NCBI RefSeq assembly: GCF_000316575.1
Contig: NC_019682.1
Location: 6,001,501 to 6,065,500 of the forward strand
Direction of reading: 5' to 3'
DNA: 64,000 bases
Source: Calothrix sp. PCC 7507
GTDB taxonomy: Bacteria > Cyanobacteriota > Cyanobacteriia > Cyanobacteriales > Nostocaceae
This document shows, in pieces, positions 58,570-64,000 of the stretch; position 1 is the first letter of the stretch, and the number at the start of each line of letters is the position of its first letter. The position numbers were made by a program, and so were the translations under genes. The notes under the pieces were generated by a model, which worked only from the letters and a program-made list of their open reading frames with translations, ran no database searches and had not been told where the DNA came from.

Positions 58570-59136
58570 ATGTCCCTCACCATTACAGACTTAGAGCAGC
58601 TACAAACCGAGCATCCAGAATGGCAGATGGAGCTGGTAGAGGGGAAAATCATAGTTATGGGGCCATCAGATTACGAGTCAGAGGAAATTGGCGATCGCCT
58701 AATTACCTTCTTGAATAACTGGGTGATGTCGCGCAAACTAGGGCGAGTGACTGGCTCCAGTGCTGGGTTTATTTTTCCAAGTATAGAAGAAGGCAACTCG
58801 GAAAGAAGAAACTTACGTGCTACTGACGTGTCTTTTGTGCGGGCTGACAGACTCAAAAAGACTAAGCGCGACTTTGCGGAGTTGGTTCCAGACTTGATGG
58901 TTGAGATTAAATCCAAAAGCGACAGAATTAAACCCCTTGAAGAGAAAATTCAACTATTCTTGCAACTTGGCTCTACAGTAGGCATGTTGATTGACCCAGA
59001 CAAATTAACAGTAACGGTTTACAGACTCAACCAAACCCCAGAAGTGATGCAGAATGGCGACACACTCACCCTAGCAGACTTGTTACCTGGTTGGGAGCTA
59101 GCAGTAACAGAACTATGGCCACCTGAGTTTGAATAA
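58570..59136 (+). CDS. Uma2-family protein (putative PD-(D/E)XK endonuclease)
   Basis: A 188-residue protein. It begins SLTITDLEQLQTEHPEWQME with LVEGKIIVMGPSD, then TDVSFVRADRL and PDLMVEIKSKSDRIKPLEEK, giving the D...E-x-K layout of the fold, and ends LPGWELAVTELWPPEFE. The frame is open from 58528 but the ATG at 58570 gives the standard Uma2 N-terminus. A second member of the family in this window, only distantly similar to the one at 155. Confidence 0.88.
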   Translation: MSLTITDLEQLQTEHPEWQMELVEGKIIVMGPSDYESEEIGDRLITFLNNWVMSRKLGRVTGSSAGFIFPSIEEGNSERRNLRATDVSFVRADRLKKTKRDFAELVPDLMVEIKSKSDRIKPLEEKIQLFLQLGSTVGMLIDPDKLTVTVYRLNQTPEVMQNGDTLTLADLLPGWELAVTELWPPEFE

Positions 59137-59165
59137 ATTACTCCCAGAATCGAAATCGAGAAAAC

Positions 59166-59192
59166 AGCCCTTGGTGAAGAAAACCAGGGGCT
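59166..59192 (+). terminator. Stem-loop after the Uma2 gene
   Basis: AGCCCTTGGT (59166-59175) pairs with ACCAGGGGCT (59183-59192), ten pairs with one T-G wobble and a 7-nt loop. It lies 30 nt behind the Uma2 stop and before pilA. There is only a weak T-rich tail, so it is a moderate-strength terminator candidate. Confidence 0.45.
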
Positions 59193-59341
59193 TAATGATG
59201 TTTGTGCGTTTTTAGATGTCAGGATTCTGGATTGCTGAAATTTATTTCGGGAAACTTTTTTACCCAGGTGATAGGAAAGCGATCGCAAGTGGGTAAGTTA
59301 CATTTAGAGCCGGCGATAAACACGCTTCTGGGAAAATACTT

Positions 59342-59899
59342 ATGAAAACCGAACTTAAAGCCAAATTTTTGCATCACATCCTTCAAAAAAAGAAAGAAGA
59401 TGAGGGTTTTACACTCATTGAATTGTTAGTTGTTATTATCATCATTGGTATTCTTTCTGCGATTGCTTTGCCTTCTTTCTTGAACCAAGCTAACAAAGCT
59501 AAACAGTCAGAAGCGAAAACTTATACAGGTTCTATGAACCGCGCCCAACAAGCATTTTACTTGGAAAATAATCAATTTGCAGCCCAAGCTGACTTTGGTA
59601 AATTAGGTCTTGGGGTGGCAACACAAACCACAAATTATATCTACAAAATTTCTGGCGGTGGTACTGGTACTCCTAGCTTAGTAACTAACCAAGCAAGTAC
59701 AGTAGTTAGTACAGCACCTCTCAAAACTTATGTTGGTGGTGTGAGCATAGCAACCCAATCTGCTACTAGTGAAGCTACTACCATAGCTATTTTGTGTGAA
59801 GCAGACAAGGCAAGAGTTAACGGTGGTTCAGATGTAGCAGATACTACCGCTGGCGCAAACGGACCTTCTTGTCCCGCTAACTTCACTTCTTTAAAATAA
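59342..59899 (+). CDS. pilA: Type IV pilin, major pilin PilA-like
   Basis: A 185-residue prepilin. The class III signal sequence is short and basic, with the cleavage/methylation motif DEGFTLIELLVVIIII at about residues 21-36 (G at -1, F at +1, E at +5). The hydrophobic helix follows, then AIALPSFLNQANKAKQSEAK. Two cysteines near the end (LCEADK and SCPANF) form the pilin D-region disulphide. It builds type IV pili for motility or DNA uptake. A terminator hairpin follows at 60002. Confidence 0.95.
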   Translation: MKTELKAKFLHHILQKKKEDEGFTLIELLVVIIIIGILSAIALPSFLNQANKAKQSEAKTYTGSMNRAQQAFYLENNQFAAQADFGKLGLGVATQTTNYIYKISGGGTGTPSLVTNQASTVVSTAPLKTYVGGVSIATQSATSEATTIAILCEADKARVNGGSDVADTTAGANGPSCPANFTSLK

Positions 59900-60001
59900 G
59901 TAGAGAAATCACTTACTACATGAGAACACAGTTTGTCTGAACCACTTCATCTCAAAGTTAATTATTCATGTAGTTTGGATTGAACTAAATTAGGTATTTT
60001 T

Positions 60002-60031
60002 CAAAGTGGGTAGATTCTTCTATCCACTTTG
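60002..60031 (+). terminator. Rho-independent terminator of pilA
   Basis: CAAAGTGGGTAGA (60002-60014) pairs with TCTATCCACTTTG (60019-60031), 13 pairs with one G-T wobble and a 4-nt loop, followed by TTTCTGTT. It lies about 100 nt behind the pilA stop and separates pilin transcripts from the GT41 gene. Confidence 0.75.
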
Positions 60032-60056
60032 TTTCTGTTATGTGAGTCATTCACAA

Positions 60057-60185
60057 TATAGAATTCCTATTTGATTTTTGAAATATCCGTACGGTGGGCG
60101 TTGCCCACCAAAACCCGTAAATGGTGGGCGTTGCCCACCCTACATATACTTAATTTTTTTCAAAAATAATTTAGGATTCCTATAT
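60057..60185. repeat. 129-bp inverted-repeat element with two hairpins
   Basis: Ends TATAGAATTCCTATTTGATT and, in reverse complement, TATAGGAATCCTAAATTATT mark the same family as 53086-53306. The interior holds two identical 17-bp hairpins, GGTGGGCGTTGCCCACC, at 60093-60109 and 60123-60139. It occupies most of the gap between pilA and the GT41 gene. Confidence 0.65.
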
Positions 60186-60217
60186 TTTATCGCCCATAAT
60201 TTTTCACAAAAAATACA

Positions 60218-62437
60218 ATGATTACTGATACATACAACTGGCAAAATCAGGCTGAACAATACTTTGCACAAGCAAACTATCTGCAAGCAGCAAGATTATA
60301 CGAACAAGCCATAACTGTAGAACCAAATACTATTTCTTATTACTGGCGATTAGGATTGATATTGCTATTACAAGGGGAAGAAGCAGAAGCACAAATGACT
60401 TGGATGCTGCCAATGACAGAGGCAGATGAAGAACAGTTACAAATTTGGACAGATGAACTATTTCAATTTTTGCAAATAGAAGCAGAAAGGCGCGAAAACC
60501 TAGCGGAATACTCTATAGCTTGGTTAATTCGTCAGCATATGCGAGAAATTAATCCTATTGAGATCAATAATTTACTTCACATTGCGCTGATTTCCCTTAA
60601 TTTAGAAAAAATTGAAATAATTGAGGAGCTGCGTGAGTGGGGATTGCTTCAGGCTTTAAACCAAAAAGAAGGCACAAATGTCAACACCGAACTATTAATC
60701 CAAGTTTTACAGGAAGTATTAACTAAAATTCCTTTACATCCAATAAACTTAGATTTAGCAGAAGCTTGTTTACCTTACTTTTCTGATACTTATAAATGCT
60801 TCGATATACTGCTTACGGCTGCTCTAAAAATTGGTCATACTTTACTACAGCCAAAGCTAGCAGCATCTCTTCTTGATTTGCATTTGCGATTAGAGCCAGA
60901 AAATGTAGAAATTTTGCGCCATTTAGCGACTTTTTATCAAGATGCTCGTAATTATTCTCAAGGGATAGAGACAGCTAGATTGTGTTATTCGCTATCAGAA
61001 GGTTTAGCTGATAAAATTTTTGCACTTCATTTGCTGTTGCGGGGTTTAATGTCAGCAGGGGGATATTGGAGAGAGATATGTGAGACTTGCAAAGAATTAG
61101 AAAATGTGTCTCAACAGTTTATCCAAGCCCAACCAATTGCTTTAGAAGAAGGCAGAATATTACGGTTGCTGACACCATCTTTTGCCATACCTCACATTAA
61201 AGATGCTCCTGCTCATTTTCGAGTGATTCATAATAAATTAGCCGACATTTTTCATGGTGACATTCAAGCTCTGGCTGAGTCTGAAAACAAAAATTATGAT
61301 CACAAAAATATCAAGAATCGAGATTTTGTATCTGCCACTAAAAAATTAAAAATTGGTTATATTTCTTACGCTTTAAGAAATCATTCAGTCGGTTGGCTAG
61401 CTCGCTGGTTATTTCAGCATCATAATCAGGATAAGTTTGATATTCATACCTATTTTGTTAACTATCAATTAATAGACGACTATATCCAGCAGTGGTATGT
61501 AAATAATGCGGGAACGGCTCATAAATTGGGTATGAATGGTTTAAGAATTGCCGACCAGATATATCAAGATGAAATTGATATTTTAGTTGACCTTGATAGT
61601 ATTACTCTAGATATTACTAGTGAAGTGATGGCACTTAAACCAGCCCCAATTCAAGTTACTTGGCTGGGTTGGGATGCATCAGGTATCCCTGCAATCGATT
61701 ACTATATTGCAGATCCTTATGTTTTACCAGATGATGCACAAAATTACTATACAGAGAAAATTTGGCGATTACCGCAAACTTACATAGCAGTTGATGGTTT
61801 TGAAGTTGGTGTACCAACTCTCCGGCGCGAGGACTTAGATATCCCGACGAATGCTGTTGTGTATCTTAGCGCCCAAAGAGGATATAAACGCCATCCAGAA
61901 ACAACTAGGTGGCAAATGCAAATTCTTAAACAAGTACCTGATAGTTACTTTTTGATTAAAGGACTGTCTGAAGAAGAAGCCATTAAACGCTTCTTTTATC
62001 AAATTGCGGAAGAAGAGGGTGTAGATTGCTCTCGATTACGATTTTTACCCCAAGTTTATCTAGAGTCCGTTCATCGCGCTAATTTAGGAATTGCTGATGT
62101 TGTATTAGATACATTTCCTTACAACGGAGCTACAACAACTTTAGAAACATTGTGGATGGGTATCCCCTTGGTGACTAGAGTTGGCGAACAATTTGCGGCG
62201 CGTAACAGCTACACCATGATGATAAATGCTGGTATAACTGAAGGCGTTGCCTGGACTGATGCAGAATATATAGAATGGGGTGTGCGCTTGGGGAAAGATG
62301 AGGCTTTACGTCAGCAAGTCACTCTGAAGCTGAAAGCATCGCGGCAAACAGCCCCATTGTGGAATGGCAAACAGTTTACCCGTGAGATGGAAAAGGCTTA
62401 CGAGCAGATGTGGCAAAGGTATATTGAGGGGAAATAA
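60218..62437 (+). CDS. TPR protein with GT41 (O-GlcNAc transferase / SPINDLY-like) domain
   Basis: A 739-residue cytoplasmic protein. The N-terminal TPR-like helices begin QNQAEQYFAQANYLQAARLY. From about residue 380 the GT41 catalytic region reads KIGYISYALRNHSVGWLARW (His involved in catalysis), IDILVDLDSIT, APIQVTWLGWDASGIPAIDY, VVLDTFPYNGATTTLETLWM and IPLVTRVGEQFAARNSYTMM. Such enzymes glycosylate protein Ser/Thr. A pilA-adjacent OGT is reported to be needed for hormogonium motility in Nostoc punctiforme, as I recall; the arrangement here is consistent with that. Confidence 0.93.
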   Translation: MITDTYNWQNQAEQYFAQANYLQAARLYEQAITVEPNTISYYWRLGLILLLQGEEAEAQMTWMLPMTEADEEQLQIWTDELFQFLQIEAERRENLAEYSIAWLIRQHMREINPIEINNLLHIALISLNLEKIEIIEELREWGLLQALNQKEGTNVNTELLIQVLQEVLTKIPLHPINLDLAEACLPYFSDTYKCFDILLTAALKIGHTLLQPKLAASLLDLHLRLEPENVEILRHLATFYQDARNYSQGIETARLCYSLSEGLADKIFALHLLLRGLMSAGGYWREICETCKELENVSQQFIQAQPIALEEGRILRLLTPSFAIPHIKDAPAHFRVIHNKLADIFHGDIQALAESENKNYDHKNIKNRDFVSATKKLKIGYISYALRNHSVGWLARWLFQHHNQDKFDIHTYFVNYQLIDDYIQQWYVNNAGTAHKLGMNGLRIADQIYQDEIDILVDLDSITLDITSEVMALKPAPIQVTWLGWDASGIPAIDYYIADPYVLPDDAQNYYTEKIWRLPQTYIAVDGFEVGVPTLRREDLDIPTNAVVYLSAQRGYKRHPETTRWQMQILKQVPDSYFLIKGLSEEEAIKRFFYQIAEEEGVDCSRLRFLPQVYLESVHRANLGIADVVLDTFPYNGATTTLETLWMGIPLVTRVGEQFAARNSYTMMINAGITEGVAWTDAEYIEWGVRLGKDEALRQQVTLKLKASRQTAPLWNGKQFTREMEKAYEQMWQRYIEGK

Positions 62438-62439
62438 GT

Positions 62440-62575
62440 CAACTTAACGTTAAATCGGCGGTTAGAAACCGCGTCTACACAGGCAAAACCCACCTCCGTG
62501 GGTTAAGAAATCCTTGATTTATTAGTCCACAGAGGTGGACTTTGTTTGTGTAGCCGCGAATTCTATTCGCCCTGG
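62440..62575. repeat. Palindromic intergenic element, copy 2 (no insertion)
   Basis: CAACTTAACGTTAAATCGGC begins the region, and GTGTAGCCGCGAATTCTATT ends it. Inside are CCCACCTCCGTGGG and CCACAGAGGTGG stems. It aligns in reverse orientation to 57500-57680 and lacks the 46-bp insertion found there. Confidence 0.65.
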
Positions 62576-62684
62576 ATCTATCTTGACATGCATGAGCAAT
62601 GCTGTGCCTCTACCGCGTGGTCTATTTACCTGAAAATTACTGTAAGAGATAATATAAAAATAAGAAATAGGATTATGGATAAGT

Positions 62685-63104
62685 ATGTCTGCTAAAGATG
62701 TCTTTCATGAAGTTGTCAAAAAAGCTTTGCAGAAGGATGGTTGGCAGATTACTCATGATCCCCTGCCAATTAGCGTAGGTGGTGTGAATGTCTCTATTGA
62801 TTTAGCTGCTGAAAAACTCATTGCGGCAGAACGGGAAGGGGAAAAAATTGCTGTGGAAGTCAAAAGTTTTTTGGAGAAATCATCTGCCATCTCAGAATTC
62901 CATACAGCATTGGGACAGTTTATCAACTATAGAGGCGCATTAAGGCGAAGACAGCCAGAGCGTGTTTTGTATTTAGCAGTACCTTTGACAACTTATAAAA
63001 CATTTTTTCAACTTGAATTTCCCCAAGCCATGATTGAAGAGAATCAAGTCAAAATGATTATTTATGATGTAGAGCAAGAGGTGATTTTTAAATGGAAAAA
63101 CTAG
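62685..63104 (+). CDS. xisH: XisH family protein
   Basis: A 139-residue XisH protein. It begins AKDVFHEVVKKALQKDGWQI, has VSIDLAAEKLIAAEREGEKI and AVEVKSFLEKSSAISEFHTA, and ends VEQEVIFKWKN. The D...E-x-K pattern (IDLAAE, VEVKSF) is that of a PD-(D/E)XK nuclease fold. XisH was named as an excision control protein of the fdxN element in Anabaena, but the pair is widespread in cyanobacteria and its role outside that system is unclear. It overlaps xisI by 13 nt. Confidence 0.93.
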   Translation: MSAKDVFHEVVKKALQKDGWQITHDPLPISVGGVNVSIDLAAEKLIAAEREGEKIAVEVKSFLEKSSAISEFHTALGQFINYRGALRRRQPERVLYLAVPLTTYKTFFQLEFPQAMIEENQVKMIIYDVEQEVIFKWKN

Positions 63105-63427
63105 CCCACTATCGCCAGATAGTGCAGCAGATATTAGAGGAGTATAGTCAGCAAAAACCCGCTGATGGCAATATAGATGTTGAGAATATTTTTGATATAA
63201 AACGTGATCATTACCAAGTAGTACATGTAGGCTGGGAAGGTCAAGATTGGGTACATAGTTGCATCATCCATATTGATATTAAGGTTGGAAAAATTTGGCT
63301 GCAGTGGAATGGCACAGAAGACGACATTGCAGCAAATTTGGTTACTATGGGAGTTCCTAAAGAGGATATTGTGTTAGGGTTTCAGTCTCCATTCATGAGG
63401 AAGTTTACAGAATATGCAGTGGGTTAA
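63092..63427 (+). CDS. xisI: XisI family protein
   Basis: A 111-residue XisI protein. It begins EKLAHYRQIVQQILEEYSQQ, has FDIKRDHYQVVHVGWEGQDW and CIIHIDIKVGKIWLQWNGTE, and ends LGFQSPFMRKFTEYAVG. The start lies inside xisH (13-nt overlap), and the pair is co-transcribed. XisI is the usual partner of XisH in site-specific excision control; a toxin-antitoxin-like relation has also been suggested for such pairs, but it is not visible from the sequence. Confidence 0.92.
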   Translation: MEKLAHYRQIVQQILEEYSQQKPADGNIDVENIFDIKRDHYQVVHVGWEGQDWVHSCIIHIDIKVGKIWLQWNGTEDDIAANLVTMGVPKEDIVLGFQSPFMRKFTEYAVG

Positions 63428-64000
63428 ACAGGCGTCATCTCTAATTTAGATGCGATCAAGCTATCTACATCGTAGGATGGAAGATTTTCTGCTTTTGCTT
63501 GGGCGATCGCCTCTTGGTTATCTATTGCTAAAGCAATTCGATGTTCAATTCTTGGCAATAGAGTTTCCCATTGTTTTTGACTTAGCTTTCCTAGCAGAGA
63601 AATTTCTGGTCCCTCAGTTATATCTACATCATCTTCCATGAGCAAATTCATGGTTAAAGACGATAAAAGCATATCAGCTTCTTCTTCAGAAATATTGTGA
63701 GTATCTATCAGTAGAGTTAAATTATTTTTATATGGGTGAGTAGTCAGAGTAGAAATTACGCCCGCTAACCCTTCATATAATAATTCTTCTGGCTGTAACC
63801 AGTCTGGGAAAATAATCAGGTTGATATCTCCTAAGCGGAAATTTTGACTCAGAGTATCTGCAAGATATTTACTGAATAGTTCTTGGAAGAGATTACCTAT
63901 TTTTGCTGAGTAAGCGCGACTATCAAGAAAACTAGGATTACCCTGCATTTTTTCTTTGATTTGAGCGCTTTTTTGTTGACGTAATATAGGGTTATTGCCG
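63424..64000 (-). CDS. 3' part of a protein cut by the window edge, GT41/TPR-family-like C-terminus
   Basis: Open on the minus strand to the window edge: upstream of the ATG at 63948 the frame continues without stop as NNPILRQQKSAQIKEKMQGN to 64000, so the true start lies beyond. The 192 visible residues contain NPSFLDSRAYSAKIGNLFQE, LADTLSQNFRLGDINLIIFP and LSQKQWETLLPRIEHRIALA. The first part resembles the C-terminal helix region after the GT41 catalytic domain; the rest looks like a cyanobacterial accessory module. It is convergent with xisI by 4 nt. Confidence 0.7.
   Translation of the reverse strand, partial: GNNPILRQQKSAQIKEKMQGNPSFLDSRAYSAKIGNLFQELFSKYLADTLSQNFRLGDINLIIFPDWLQPEELLYEGLAGVISTLTTHPYKNNLTLLIDTHNISEEEADMLLSSLTMNLLMEDDVDITEGPEISLLGKLSQKQWETLLPRIEHRIALAIDNQEAIAQAKAENLPSYDVDSLIASKLEMTPV

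Noticed and set aside
60093-60139. Two GGTGGGCGTTGCCCACC hairpins as a transcription terminator of pilA
   Set aside because: They have no T-rich tails and belong to a repeat element; a better terminator lies at 60002-60031.

Overview
The window comes from a filamentous, probably heterocyst-forming cyanobacterium of the Nostoc/Anabaena/Calothrix type. The evidence is direct: many GCGATCGC (HIP1) octamers, heptanucleotide tandem repeats between genes, a CrtR carotenoid hydroxylase, an NTRC-type thioredoxin reductase fused to thioredoxin, a XisH/XisI pair, Uma2-family proteins and a long pyruvate kinase with a PEP-utiliser tail. The DNA is AT-rich. No rRNA, tRNA or CRISPR array was seen.

Layout. 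1-1300: a Uma2-family gene behind the 3' end of another gene. 1312-22402 (+ strand): a long polysaccharide locus with glycosyltransferases (GT8, GT2, GT4 and unclassified), a nucleotide-sugar epimerase, an MBOAT/SGNH O-acylation pair, several methyltransferases, a Wzm/Wzt ABC exporter whose ATPase has a C-terminal carbohydrate-binding-type domain, a hexapeptide acyltransferase and a complete four-gene CMP-Kdo pathway (kdsD-kdsB-kdsA-kdsC, mostly joined by 4-nt overlaps). 22403-26086: housekeeping genes pyk and crtR, with a Uma2 remnant and repeats. 26087-35203: a mobile stretch with two nearly identical IS110-family elements (the second split by an IS630-family element) around a Gfo/Idh oxidoreductase, a GT2 enzyme and a GMC oxidoreductase. 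35237-46718 (- strand): a second polysaccharide locus of Wzx/Wzy type in appearance, with a WecG/TagA enzyme, a Wzc-like tyrosine autokinase, a Wzy/ligase-like membrane protein, five further transferase-like proteins (GT2, GT4, GT61-like, GT14-like, DUF6492-like) and a CysE-like acyltransferase. 47402-57413: a methyltransferase, an N-acetylmuramoyl-L-alanine amidase, pyrG, a small internally duplicated protein, a ROK sugar kinase, an oligopeptide-type ABC permease and NTRC. 57683-64000: a DUF2887 protein, a Uma2 protein, a type IV pilin (pilA), a large TPR/GT41 (OGT-like) protein, xisH-xisI and the 3' part of another gene cut by the window edge.

How the genes fit together. The first locus could build, acylate, methylate and export a Kdo-containing glycan through Wzm/Wzt. 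The second looks like a separate Wzy-dependent exopolysaccharide locus with its own length-control kinase. The pilA-GT41 pair suggests surface motility and possible glycosylation control. The GMC oxidoreductase and the methyltransferase at 47402 lie 16 kb apart but share a conserved upstream leader, which suggests common control.

The most unusual signals are non-coding: the shared leader; a 375-bp element with 19-bp terminal inverted repeats holding four near-identical-size hairpins; two further small inverted-repeat element families; twin palindromes at 47180-47271; the presumed bridge-RNA side of the IS110 elements together with a mosaic patch in their transposases; and a decayed xisH-xisI copy that still keeps the 13-nt gene overlap of the intact pair.
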